Of a stretch of 64,000 nucleotides of DNA, positions 1-7,111 are shown in pieces (position 1 is the stretch's first letter; each line of letters starts with the position of its first letter). A program made the translations under genes and the position numbers. The DNA comes from Beutenbergia cavernae DSM 12333 (lineage in GTDB: Bacteria; Actinomycetota; Actinomycetes; Actinomycetales; Beutenbergiaceae): positions 2,481,025 to 2,545,024 of the forward strand of contig NC_012669.1 in NCBI RefSeq assembly GCF_000023105.1. Direction: 5' to 3'. The notes under the pieces were generated by a model. The model did not search any database. It was not told the DNA's origin and saw only the letters and a list, made by a program, of their open reading frames with translations.

Positions 1-1
1 C

Positions 2-262
2 CTGCTCGGGCTCTACCTCAACGCGACGCGGTGGAACACCGGGACCACCCTGCTGCTGCTCATGTTCGCCGCCGTCACGCTCGGCGGGCTCGGCGCCGCC
101 ATGGGAGCGCTCGTGGGGTCCATCGCCATCGGGCTCGTCGTCGAGCTCTCCACCCTCGTCCTCCCGAGCGACATGCGCTACGCGAGCGCGCTCGTCATCC
201 TCATCCTCGTCCTGCTGTTCCGTCCGCAGGGCATCCTCGGCCGCGCGGAACGCGTGGGGTAG
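2..262 (+). CDS. livH: branched-chain amino acid ABC permease LivH, C-terminal fragment
   Basis: The window opens inside this gene; the last 86 residues are present, ending in TAG at 260-262. What remains is hydrophobic: two membrane segments joined by a short loop, ending in LFRPQGILG. This closing motif is typical of LivH/LivM-type permeases and is repeated at the end of the next gene. LivH and LivM form the membrane channel of the importer for leucine, isoleucine, valine and related amides. The gene lies 11 bases before livM in the same orientation, so it is part of the same operon. The family assignment rests on the C-terminal motif and on the livM-livG-livF order that follows. Confidence 0.85.
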   Translation: MLGLYLNATRWNTGTTLLLLMFAAVTLGGLGAAMGALVGSIAIGLVVELSTLVLPSDMRYASALVILILVLLFRPQGILGRAERVG

Positions 263-273
263 CGGAGGCATCC

Positions 274-1260
274 ATGGACTTCTCGGCTCTCGCCACCTCG
301 ATCGTCGCGGAGATGATCTCGCCGACCGCGGCGGCCTACGCGCTCGCCGCCATCGGCCTGAACATCCACTTCGGGCTGACCGGCCTCATCAACATGGGCC
401 AGGCGGGGTTCATGCTGGTCGGCGCGTACGGGTTCGGCATCTCGACGATCGCCGGCTGGCCGCTGTGGGCGGCCGTGCTCGTGGCCATCGGGTCCGGTGT
501 GGTGTTCGCGCTGATCCTCGGCCTGCCGACGCTCAAGCTCCGCGGCGACTACCTCGCCATCGTCACGATCGCGGCCGCCGAGATCGTGCGCCTCGTGGGC
601 CGGTCGACGGCGCTCGAGGACATCACCGGAGCGTCGAACGGCCTGCTCGGCAACTCGTTCAAGCACACGTTCCAGGGGGCGTCGCCGTTCCCGGACGAAC
701 GGTGGACGTTCCTGTTCCTCACCCTGCCCGTCAACGCGTCGAACAGCTGGTGGCTGCGCATCGTCGGATGGACGCTCGTGGCCCTCGCGTGCTTCCTCGT
801 GTACCTGCTGATCCGCAGCCCGTGGGGCCGCGTGCTCAAGGGCATCCGGGAGGACGAGGACGCCGTCCGCTCGCTCGGGAAGAACGTGTACAGCTACAAG
901 ATGCAGGCCCTCGTGCTCGGCGGTGGCCTCGGAGCGCTCGCCGGGATCATCTTCGTGCTGCCGGGCGCGATCCAACCGGACTCCCTCGGCCGACCGGTGA
1001 CGTTCTACACGTGGACGATCCTGCTGCTCGGAGGCGCCGCGACGGTGTTCGGACCCGTGCTGGGGTCGATGCTGTTCTGGGGGACGCTCGTGTTCGTGCG
1101 CGGCCTCATGCGAGGTGTCATCCCGGAACAGGTGATGTCGGTGATCGAGATCGAGCAGTTCGGGTGGGTGCTCGTGGGCATCACGCTCATGCTGCTCGTG
1201 ATCTTCAGACCACAGGGCATCCTCGGCGACAAGAAGGAGCTCGCGATCCATGACCGCTGA
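274..1260 (+). CDS. livM: branched-chain amino acid ABC permease LivM
   Basis: A 328-residue polytopic membrane protein, the second channel subunit of a LIV-type amino acid importer. The start is the ATG at 274, with GGAGG at 264-268 five bases upstream. The open frame extends further left, but that part overlaps livH and is charged, not membrane-like. The sequence contains the LivM signature regions: an early GLTGLINMGQAGFM loop, GLPTLKLRGDYLAIVTI, and a final FRPQGILG. Around nine hydrophobic segments can be counted. It overlaps the downstream livG by 11 bases, which implies coupled translation of channel and ATPase. The length is typical of the family. Confidence 0.93.
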   Translation: MDFSALATSIVAEMISPTAAAYALAAIGLNIHFGLTGLINMGQAGFMLVGAYGFGISTIAGWPLWAAVLVAIGSGVVFALILGLPTLKLRGDYLAIVTIAAAEIVRLVGRSTALEDITGASNGLLGNSFKHTFQGASPFPDERWTFLFLTLPVNASNSWWLRIVGWTLVALACFLVYLLIRSPWGRVLKGIREDEDAVRSLGKNVYSYKMQALVLGGGLGALAGIIFVLPGAIQPDSLGRPVTFYTWTILLLGGAATVFGPVLGSMLFWGTLVFVRGLMRGVIPEQVMSVIEIEQFGWVLVGITLMLLVIFRPQGILGDKKELAIHDR

Positions 1261-2182
1261 GTCCCCCGCCCACGCCGGCCAGGGTTTCGCCGGCGTCCCC
1301 CGGGTGCCCGGGTCCGCGAAGCCGGACCCGATCCTCGTGGCCGACGGCGTCACGCGCCAGTTCGGTGGCGTGCTCGCCGTCGACGTGGCCCACCTCGAGG
1401 TGCAGCGACACGCGATCACCGCGCTCATCGGGCCGAACGGCGCCGGGAAGACGACGTTCTTCAATCTCATGACGGGGTTCGACAAGGCCAACCACGGGAC
1501 GTGGTCCTTCGAGGGACGCACGCTCGCCGGCACCCCAGCGGCGCAGGTCGCGCGGCGCGGCATGGTGCGCACGTTCCAGCTCACCAAGGCGCTGAGCAGG
1601 ATGACGGTGCTCGACAACATGCGGCTCGGGGCGCGCGAGCAGCCGGGTGAGAACCTCTTCGTCTCGCTCGTGCGGCCCGCCTGGCGCTCGCGCGAGAGCG
1701 AGATCACCGACAAGGCGATGACGCTGCTCGAACGGTTCCGGCTCGAGGAGAAGGCGCAGGACTTCGCCGGCTCGCTCTCGGGTGGCCAGCGCAAGCTTCT
1801 CGAGATGGCGCGGGCCCTCATGAGCGATCCCGTCATGGTGATGCTCGACGAGCCGATGGCCGGGGTGAACCCGGCGCTGACCCAGTCGCTGCTCGGTCAC
1901 ATCACCGCGCTGCGCGACGACGGCATGACCGTCCTGTTCGTCGAGCACGACATGCACATGGTGCGGCACATCTCCGACTGGGTGGTGGTCATGGCGCAGG
2001 GCGAGATCGTCGCGGAGGGCCCACCGGCCGAGGTCATGGGCGACCGGGCGGTCGTCGACGCGTACCTCGGGGCGCACCACGACACCGACCTCGGCGACGA
2101 CGCCCTGCTGGAGGAGGACTCCCGCATCACGCGGGAGGCCGAGGCGGAGGCCGACGTCGGCCCCGGGGAGGACCGCTCATGA
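1250..2182 (+). CDS. livG: branched-chain amino acid ABC transporter ATP-binding protein LivG
   Basis: A 310-residue cytoplasmic ATPase that powers the LIV importer together with LivF. Walker A is GPNGAGKTT near residue 64. A LivG-type Q-loop segment (RTFQLTKAL) is present, then the signature LSGGQRKLLE, Walker B with the catalytic glutamate in VMLDEP, and the H-loop in FVEHDMHMV. The N-terminus carries about 25 extra residues rich in Pro and Ala before the ABC domain, and there is an acidic C-terminal tail. The start ATG at 1250 lies inside the end of livM, and the stop overlaps the start of livF in ATGA. Substrate specificity cannot be told from the ATPase. Confidence 0.93.
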   Translation: MTAESPAHAGQGFAGVPRVPGSAKPDPILVADGVTRQFGGVLAVDVAHLEVQRHAITALIGPNGAGKTTFFNLMTGFDKANHGTWSFEGRTLAGTPAAQVARRGMVRTFQLTKALSRMTVLDNMRLGAREQPGENLFVSLVRPAWRSRESEITDKAMTLLERFRLEEKAQDFAGSLSGGQRKLLEMARALMSDPVMVMLDEPMAGVNPALTQSLLGHITALRDDGMTVLFVEHDMHMVRHISDWVVVMAQGEIVAEGPPAEVMGDRAVVDAYLGAHHDTDLGDDALLEEDSRITREAEAEADVGPGEDRS

Positions 2183-2994
2183 CCACCGTCACCCGCACCA
2201 CCGACCCGCACCGCGGCGCCCCGGCGGGTGAACCGCTCCTGTTCGCCGACGACCTCACGGCCGGGTACCTGACCGGCGTCGACATCCTTCGCGGGTGCTC
2301 GTTGGTGCTGCACCCCGGCGAGCTCGTCGGCATCATCGGACCCAACGGTGCCGGCAAGTCCACGCTGCTCAAGGCCCTGTTCGGGCTCGTCTCCGTGCGG
2401 TCCGGACGCGTGACGCTCGCCGGAGCGGACATCACCAACGCGCGCGCCGACGACCTCGTCCGACGCGGCATCGGGTACGTGCCCCAGACGAACAACGTCT
2501 TCCCCTCGCTCACCATCGAGGAGAACCTGCAGATGGGGCTGTACCAGGCTCCGGCACGGTTCGCCGCCCGGCTCGAGGTGGTCCTCGGCCTGTTCCCCGA
2601 GCTGGGGCCCCGACGCCGGCTGCGTGCCGGCTCGCTGTCCGGCGGGGAGCGGCAGATGGTCGCCATGGCGCGCGCGCTCATGATGGAGCCGTCGGTGATC
2701 CTGCTCGACGAGCCGTCCGCGGGGCTGTCACCCGTGCGGCAGGACGAGACGTTCCTCCGCACCCGGCGCATCAACAAGGCCGGCGTGTCGGTGGTCATCG
2801 TCGAGCAGAACGCCCGGCGCTGCCTGCAGATCTGCGACCGGGCCTACGTGCTCGACCAGGGCACCAACGCCTACTCGGGCCCGGGCCGGCAGCTCATGCA
2901 CGACCCGAAGGTCGTGGAGCTCTATCTCGGCACGCTCGCCACCGACGTCGAGCGTGACTCCCCCACCGCCCACGACGACACCGCCGACGACTGA
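2179..2994 (+). CDS. livF: branched-chain amino acid ABC transporter ATP-binding protein LivF
   Basis: A 271-residue ATPase, the second nucleotide-binding subunit of the LIV importer. Walker A is GPNGAGKST, the Q-loop region is YVPQTNNVFP, the signature is LSGGERQMVAMA, and Walker B is VILLDEPSAGLSP, which is characteristic of LivF. The H-loop position reads VEQN, so the usual histidine is Gln, as is normal in LivF proteins. It starts within the ATGA overlap with livG. It is the last gene of the rightward liv operon; a strong hairpin follows at 3018-3056. Confidence 0.93.
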   Translation: MTTVTRTTDPHRGAPAGEPLLFADDLTAGYLTGVDILRGCSLVLHPGELVGIIGPNGAGKSTLLKALFGLVSVRSGRVTLAGADITNARADDLVRRGIGYVPQTNNVFPSLTIEENLQMGLYQAPARFAARLEVVLGLFPELGPRRRLRAGSLSGGERQMVAMARALMMEPSVILLDEPSAGLSPVRQDETFLRTRRINKAGVSVVIVEQNARRCLQICDRAYVLDQGTNAYSGPGRQLMHDPKVVELYLGTLATDVERDSPTAHDDTADD

Positions 2995-3017
2995 CCCGCA
3001 CGAACGTCGCACCCCAC

Positions 3018-3056
3018 GACGCGGCCCCCGGCGGATGATCCGCCGGGGGCCGCGTC
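3018..3056. terminator. bidirectional intrinsic terminator between livF and livK
   Basis: An inverted repeat pairs 3018-3035 with 3039-3056, a perfect 18-bp GC-rich stem with a 3-base loop. It sits between the convergent stops of livF (2994) and the binding-protein gene (3076). It can therefore end transcription from both sides. There is no clear U tract, as is common for actinobacterial terminators. Confidence 0.85.
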
Positions 3057-3075
3057 TCGTGCGTGCCGTGAGCCG

Positions 3076-4356
3076 TTACTCGGTGGGCACCTCGCCGAAC
3101 TCCGCCCGCTGGAACGAGTACATGTTCTCCGCGTCGAAGAGGTAGATGCCGATGTTGGCGGAGGACGGGTCGTTGTTCTCGTTGAACGGACCCGCGCCGG
3201 ACACCGCCTGGTACGCGATGTCCTCGCCGTCGTCGAGCAGGCCGGCGCACTCCTCGAAGCCGGTGCACTCGGTGCCGCCGTCGGCCCCGGAGACGGCCGC
3301 CATGTTCTCCTGGATCGTCGGGCCGTCGGTGCCGCCGCCGCGCACCGCCGCGAGAGCGGCGAGCATCGTGGCGTCGTAGGCCTCGGCGGCGTACGAGAAG
3401 TCGGTGAGCCCGTCATCGATCTCGAGCAGACGGGCCTGGAAGTCCTCGGTCGGGAACGCGCCGGGCAGCGTGCCCTGTGCGCCCTCGAGCGTGCCCGGCT
3501 CGAACTCGGTGCCGAACTGCGTGAGGTTGCCGTCGACGAAGTACGTGTTCGCCATGTCCCAGCCGGCGTTGACGAGCTCAGCGATGATGAGCGGCGTCTG
3601 CGTCGTGAACGCGAGGATCGTGATGGCGTCCGGGTTCGTCGCGAGCACCTCGCCGACGATGGCCGCGTAGTTCTGCTCGGTCGGCGAGAACTCCTGACCC
3701 GCCGTCCCGTACGTCACGGTTCCGCCGCCCTCCTCCACCACGCCCTGCACGACGTCGCGCAGGCCGGTCCCGTACGCCTCGTTGAACACGAGGATGCCGA
3801 GGTTGAGGTGCCCGTCACCGAGGATGAGGTTCCCCAGGGCGCTGCCCTGGACCGAGTCCGGCGGAGCGGTCCGGAAGAAGAACTCGCTGTACCCGGACAG
3901 GTCGGTCGCCGTGTTCGCCGGCGAGATCTGCACGACCTCCGCGCCGACGACGTCGTCGATGACGTTCAGCGTGACCTGGGAGGACGCCGCGCCGATGATG
4001 ACCGGCACGTTCGCCCCGAGCAGCGTCTGCACCGACTGCGTGGCAACGGCAGCGTTGTCCGCGTCGGAGGAGTCGGTGTGCTCCACGCTCACGTCCGCAC
4101 CGAGCACGCCGCCGGCGCCGTTGATCTCCTCGACCGCCAGGTCGACGCCGGCGATCTCCGGCGGGCCAAGCTGGGACAGGGACCCGGTCTGCGGCAGGAG
4201 CGTGCCGACGACCAGGGCCTCGGCGCTACCTTCGCCGTCGCCGTCGCCGGCCGTCTCCTCCCCGCCGCCGTCGCCACCGCCGCCGCACGCGGCCAGCACA
4301 AGTGCAACGGCGCCGGCCATGGCCGCCGTCTGCACGATCCGCAAGGATCGACTCAT
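3076..4356 (-). CDS. livK: branched-chain amino acid ABC transporter substrate-binding lipoprotein (LivK/LivJ type)
   Basis: A 426-residue secreted lipoprotein. The ATG at 4356 is preceded by GAAGGAGA at good spacing; an upstream ATG in frame (4449) would put about 30 charged residues before the signal peptide and was rejected. The signal peptide ends in a lipobox, LVLAAC, with the lipidated Cys at residue 24, followed by a Gly/Glu/Asp-rich linker. The body is a periplasmic-binding type I fold with LLPQTGSLSQLGPPEIAG, typical of Leu/Ile/Val-binding proteins. It faces the permease and ATPase genes convergently and has its own promoter, so receptor and translocator are expressed from different transcripts. 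The ligand is inferred from the neighbours. Confidence 0.9.
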   Translation of the reverse strand: MSRSLRIVQTAAMAGAVALVLAACGGGGDGGGEETAGDGDGEGSAEALVVGTLLPQTGSLSQLGPPEIAGVDLAVEEINGAGGVLGADVSVEHTDSSDADNAAVATQSVQTLLGANVPVIIGAASSQVTLNVIDDVVGAEVVQISPANTATDLSGYSEFFFRTAPPDSVQGSALGNLILGDGHLNLGILVFNEAYGTGLRDVVQGVVEEGGGTVTYGTAGQEFSPTEQNYAAIVGEVLATNPDAITILAFTTQTPLIIAELVNAGWDMANTYFVDGNLTQFGTEFEPGTLEGAQGTLPGAFPTEDFQARLLEIDDGLTDFSYAAEAYDATMLAALAAVRGGGTDGPTIQENMAAVSGADGGTECTGFEECAGLLDDGEDIAYQAVSGAGPFNENNDPSSANIGIYLFDAENMYSFQRAEFGEVPTE

Positions 4357-4377
4357 CGCAGGTCTCCTTCGTTCCGG

Positions 4378-4397
4378 CGCACCACCCTCGTGGTGCG
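4378..4397 (-). other. hairpin in the livK leader
   Basis: An 8-bp stem (4378-4385 with 4390-4397) around a 4-base loop lies in the predicted 5' leader of livK, about 20 bases before the start codon and just upstream of the ribosome binding site. It could influence mRNA stability or initiation, or it could end transcripts coming from pdtaR. No known riboswitch is recognisable. Confidence 0.45.
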
Positions 4398-4408
4398 GCG
4401 TGCCGGGA

Positions 4409-4414
4409 AACCTA
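4409..4414 (-). promoter_or_regulatory. -10 element (TAGGTT) of livK
   Basis: Reading leftward, TAGGTT fits the TANNNT pattern found before many genes in this window. A start point near 4402 would give a leader of about 45 bases containing the hairpin and the AGGAG-type ribosome binding site. No convincing -35 at standard spacing is visible. Confidence 0.4.
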
Positions 4415-4493
4415 GTCTCCGCGTGTGTCGCCCATGTGACAACCGACACGTCCGGGCGAGATGTTGCGAAGTTGTGACCTGCGACCAGCGGGA

Positions 4494-5156
4494 TCAGCTG
4501 GGTGAGCCGCCCGCACCCACCTGCTCGATGACGGCGTCCGCCACCTCACGCATCGTCAGCCGGCGGTCCATCGACGTCTTCTGGATCCACCGGAACGACT
4601 CGGGCTCCGTGAGGCCCATCTTCGTCATGAGGAGCCCCTTCGCGCGGTCCACCCGCTTGCGGGTCTCGAACCGCTCGGCGAGGTCGGCGACCTCGGACTC
4701 GAGCGCCACGATCTCGGAGTGCCGGTGCAGGGCGATCTCGATCGCGGGCAGCAGGTCGGCCTGCGTGAAGGGCTTGACGACGTACGCCATCGCGCCGGCG
4801 TCGCGCGCCCTCTCGACCAGCTCGGTCTGGGAGAACGCCGTCAGGAGCACCACCGGGGCGATGCGGTCCTTGCCGATGCGCTCGGCGGCGGAGATCCCGT
4901 CGAGGACGGGCATCTTCACGTCCATCACGACGAGGTCGGGCTTGAGGTCGGTGGCCAGCTGGACGGCGGTCTCGCCGTCGCCCGCCTCGCCGACGACGTC
5001 GAACCCGGCCTCGGTCAGGGTCTCGACGACATCGAGGCGGATCAGAGCCTCGTCCTCGGCGACGACGACGCGCCGGCCGCGGCCGATGCCGTCGGCCTGG
5101 GTCCCACCTGAGGTCTCGCTGTCTTCTGCGGGGGTCTGCGTCTCGTCCGTGCTCAC
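4494..5156 (-). CDS. pdtaR: ANTAR-domain response regulator, PdtaR-like
   Basis: A 220-residue two-domain protein. A receiver domain (residues about 28-140) carries the acidic pair in AEDEA, the phosphoryl acceptor Asp79 in VMDVKMP, and the conserved Lys128 in YVVKPF. It is followed by an ANTAR RNA-binding domain (about 145-210) with the hallmark RAKGLLMTKMGLTEPESF. ANTAR proteins act as antiterminators on paired RNA hairpins; the mycobacterial PdtaR works with the histidine kinase PdtaS. No kinase gene is adjacent, so the partner must lie elsewhere. The first 27 residues are acidic and poorly conserved. The GTG start at 5156 lies six bases after a TAGGCT element, consistent with a leaderless mRNA. 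Confidence 0.92.
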   Translation of the reverse strand: MSTDETQTPAEDSETSGGTQADGIGRGRRVVVAEDEALIRLDVVETLTEAGFDVVGEAGDGETAVQLATDLKPDLVVMDVKMPVLDGISAAERIGKDRIAPVVLLTAFSQTELVERARDAGAMAYVVKPFTQADLLPAIEIALHRHSEIVALESEVADLAERFETRKRVDRAKGLLMTKMGLTEPESFRWIQKTSMDRRLTMREVADAVIEQVGAGGSPS

Positions 5157-5160
5157 GGCG

Positions 5161-5169
5161 TTAGCCTAG
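5161..5169. promoter_or_regulatory. symmetric -10 element shared by pdtaR and tRNA-Leu
   Basis: The core TAGCCTA (5162-5168) reads TAGCCT on the + strand, toward the tRNA gene at 5180, and TAGGCT on the - strand, six bases before the GTG of pdtaR. One near-palindromic element can thus serve divergent promoters with start points roughly 18 bases apart. Assignment is by pattern only. Confidence 0.5.
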
Positions 5170-5179
5170 TGCTTCGTCC

Positions 5180-5253
5180 GCCCCGATAGCCCAACTGGCA
5201 GAGGCAGTCGGCTCAAACCCGGCACAGTGTGGGTTCGAATCCCACTCGGGGCA
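5180..5253 (+). tRNA. tRNA-Leu (anticodon CAA) with a short, class I variable loop
   Basis: A 74-base cloverleaf. The 7-bp acceptor stem pairs GCCCCGA with TCGGGGC. The D-arm has AACTGGCAGA in the loop. The anticodon stem is GTCGG/CCGGC with loop CTCAAAC, giving CAA at 5214-5216. The variable loop has only five bases (ACAGT). The T-arm is GTGGG-TTCGAAT-CCCAC and the discriminator is A. CCA is not encoded. CAA should read the rare Leu codon UUG. Bacterial tRNA-Leu normally has a long variable arm; this one does not. The D-loop and discriminator A are Leu-like, so charging with Leu is plausible but not proven. Confidence 0.85.
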
Positions 5254-5280
5254 CCGCGCGCGCTCAGGACCGTCGCGCCG

Positions 5281-6534
5281 TCATGTGACCGAACGCACGC
5301 CGGCCGCCGCCGCCCGGGCACGCAGGTAGCGCTGTTGCGCCGGGTGCATCGCCCGACCGGCCGCCACCTCGTACGCGGACCTCGCGGCGTCGAGGTCGCC
5401 GAGCTGCTCGAGCAGGTGCGCGCGCACCGCGAGCGGCCGGTGGTCCTGGGGCAGGGAGCCGGCCGCCTCGGCGAGGTCCAGCTGCGCGAGCCCCGCCGCC
5501 GGACCGTCGACCATGGCCACCGCGACGACGTGGCCGAGCGCTGCGACGGGGCTCGGCTCCATCTCCACCAGCACCTCGTACAGCGCGAGGATCTGCGGCC
5601 AGTCGGTGCTGTCCGCGTCCCGCGCCTCGTCGTGCAGGGCGGCGATCGCCGCCTGCACCTGGTAGGGACCGACCGGGCCTCGAGGCAGCGTCAGCGCCAC
5701 GAGCGCGACGCCTTCCGCGATCATCTCGGCGTCCCATCGCGACCGGTCCTGCTCGGCCATCGGGACGAGCCGCCCGACGTCGTCCGTGCGCGCCGCCCGC
5801 CGGGCGTGGGTGAGGAGCAGCAGGGCGAGCAGTCCCGCCGCCTCCGCGTGGTCGGGGACGGACCGGCGCACCAGCCGCGCCAACCGGATCGCCTCGGCCG
5901 CGAGCTCGGTGCGCTGCAGCGCCGGGCCTGTCGTCGCCGCGTAGCCCTCGCGGAAGACCAGGTAGACGACGTGGAGGACGGCGTCGAGCCGCCCGGGGAG
6001 CTCGTCCGGACCCGGCAGCGCGAACCGCGCCCCCCTGTCGCGGACCTGGGTCTTCGCCCGGCTGATCCGCCGCGTCATCGTCGCCTCGGGCACGAGGAAC
6101 GCCCGGGCGATCTCCGCCGTCGTGAGCCCGCCGACGGCGCGCAGCGTGAGGGCGATCTGCGACGCCGGCGTCAGGGCGGGATGGCAGCACATGAGCAGGA
6201 GAACGAGCGAGTCGTCCTCGTCCCCCGACGGTGCACCGCCGTCCGAGGGCGGGCCGGACTCCCCCGGCGCGGCCACGGTCCACGACGCCACGCGCTCCTC
6301 CCGGCGTCGACGCGCCTGGTCGCTCCTGAGCAGGTCGGTGAGCCGGCGCGAGGCGACCCGCACGAGCCAGGCGCTGGGATCCTCCGGCACCCCGTCGACC
6401 GGCCAGCGCGTCGCCGCGACGAGGAGCGCCTCCTGCACCGCGTCCTCGGCCGTGGCGAAGTTGCCGTACCGGCGCACGAGCGCGCCGAGAACCCGCGGCG
6501 TGAGGTCGCGCAGCAGGTCCTCGGCCTCGGGCAT
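5281..6534 (-). CDS. ECF sigma factor, ECF42 group (with C-terminal extension)
   Basis: A 417-residue sigma factor starting at ATG 6534, which overlaps the stop of the YCII gene by one base (TGATG). Region sigma-2 (residues about 10-75) includes YGNFATAEDAVQEAL and AWLVRVASRRLTDLLR. Sigma-4 (about 105-165) includes LTTAEIARAFLVPEATMTRRISRAK. A further ~240-residue helical, TPR-like C-terminal region follows. That extension, the absence of an anti-sigma gene and the coupling to a YCII/DGPF gene match the ECF42 group. In that group the sigma factor is known to transcribe DGPF genes from a conserved bipartite promoter. Such a sequence precedes this operon (6983-7009) and the second YCII gene (55434-55460). 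Confidence 0.9.
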   Translation of the reverse strand: MPEAEDLLRDLTPRVLGALVRRYGNFATAEDAVQEALLVAATRWPVDGVPEDPSAWLVRVASRRLTDLLRSDQARRRREERVASWTVAAPGESGPPSDGGAPSGDEDDSLVLLLMCCHPALTPASQIALTLRAVGGLTTAEIARAFLVPEATMTRRISRAKTQVRDRGARFALPGPDELPGRLDAVLHVVYLVFREGYAATTGPALQRTELAAEAIRLARLVRRSVPDHAEAAGLLALLLLTHARRAARTDDVGRLVPMAEQDRSRWDAEMIAEGVALVALTLPRGPVGPYQVQAAIAALHDEARDADSTDWPQILALYEVLVEMEPSPVAALGHVVAVAMVDGPAAGLAQLDLAEAAGSLPQDHRPLAVRAHLLEQLGDLDAARSAYEVAAGRAMHPAQQRYLRARAAAAGVRSVT

Positions 6535-6935
6535 CAGAGGTCCAGCTCGTCCGCACCCTCGGCGACCGGGCGGACGTCGACGTACTCGCCGTCGGCGTCG
6601 GGGTTGACGAACCTCGCGGCGATCTCGCACGCGCGGTCGAAGCTCGTGCAGTCCACGACGGTGAACCCGGCGAGCACCTCCTCCGTCTCCGCGTAGGGAC
6701 CGTCGGTGACGACCGGCGCACCGGCCCGCACCCGCACGCGCCGCGCGTGCACCGGGGCCGTCAGACCTCGGCCGTCGACGAGCTCGCCGGACGCCGCGAG
6801 CTCCTCGTGCAGGCGCCCCATGTAGGCGTGCATCGCGGCGACCTCCTCCTCGGACATCGCGGGCTTCTCCGTCGGCCTCCCACCGAGGACGTCGTAGTCC
6901 TGCTGCGAGCCGTACAGCATGATCATGTACTTCAC
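6534..6935 (-). CDS. YCII/DGPF-family protein, partner of the ECF42 sigma factor
   Basis: A 133-residue protein with the YCII-related fold. It begins VKYMIMLYG and contains the family mark VVTDGPYAETEEVLAGF, whose DGP core gives the DGPF name, and ends with a conserved strand EYVDVRPV. The start is taken as GTG 6935, preceded by GGAGGAG at correct spacing; the longer frame upstream is Arg-rich and unsupported. The biochemical role of DGPF proteins is unknown; a dimeric ferredoxin-like fold is expected. The gene is co-transcribed with, and translationally coupled to, the sigma gene, which suggests an autoregulated unit. A related protein is encoded at 55510-55857. Confidence 0.88.
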   Translation of the reverse strand: MKYMIMLYGSQQDYDVLGGRPTEKPAMSEEEVAAMHAYMGRLHEELAASGELVDGRGLTAPVHARRVRVRAGAPVVTDGPYAETEEVLAGFTVVDCTSFDRACEIAARFVNPDADGEYVDVRPVAEGADELDL

Positions 6936-6982
6936 GGTTCTCTCCTCCCGAGGGGCACCCGGCGGGCGCCGTTCACCGGGAT

Positions 6983-7009
6983 GTCGGTGCCGGCGACGCC
7001 GACCGGACA
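6983..7009 (-). promoter_or_regulatory. putative ECF42-dependent promoter of the YCII-sigma operon
   Basis: Reading leftward, TGTCCG (7009-7004) and CGAC (6986-6983) are separated by 17 bases. The second YCII gene has TGTCGA and CGTC with the same 17-base gap. My recollection of the published ECF42 promoter is TGTCGA at -35 and CGA/TC at -10, which both sites approximate. A start point near 6975 leaves a leader of about 40 bases with the ribosome binding site. Confidence 0.6.
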
Positions 7010-7030
7010 CGCGGGAGAGCCTACGCAGTG

Positions 7031-7045
7031 TTCGCCCTGGGCGAA
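7031..7045. promoter_or_regulatory. 15-base perfect palindrome between YCII and kinase genes
   Basis: TTCGCCC-T-GGGCGAA is a perfect 7+1+7 inverted repeat in the divergent region between the YCII-sigma operon and the protein-kinase gene. It lies at about the -35 region of a leftward TAGGCT element (7023-7018) and some 25 bases upstream of a rightward TAGGGT element (7072-7077). The position suits an operator acting on both directions. No regulator can be assigned. Confidence 0.5.
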
Positions 7046-7071
7046 CGCCCCTGGCCCGGCCCCAGGTGCCC

Positions 7072-7077
7072 TAGGGT
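7072..7077 (+). promoter_or_regulatory. -10 element (TAGGGT) of the Ser/Thr kinase gene
   Basis: TAGGGT lies 34 bases before the ATG, leaving room for a short leader that carries the GGAGG ribosome binding site. Assignment is by similarity to the other TANNNT elements in the window. Confidence 0.45.
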
Positions 7078-7111
7078 GGGGCGGGCACAGGCCCGGACTG
7101 GCGGAGGTGGG

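Noticed and set aside
178-1836. A 552-codon frame on the - strand over livM and livG
   Set aside because: Antisense to well-conserved transporter genes; low-complexity Arg/His/Glu translation.
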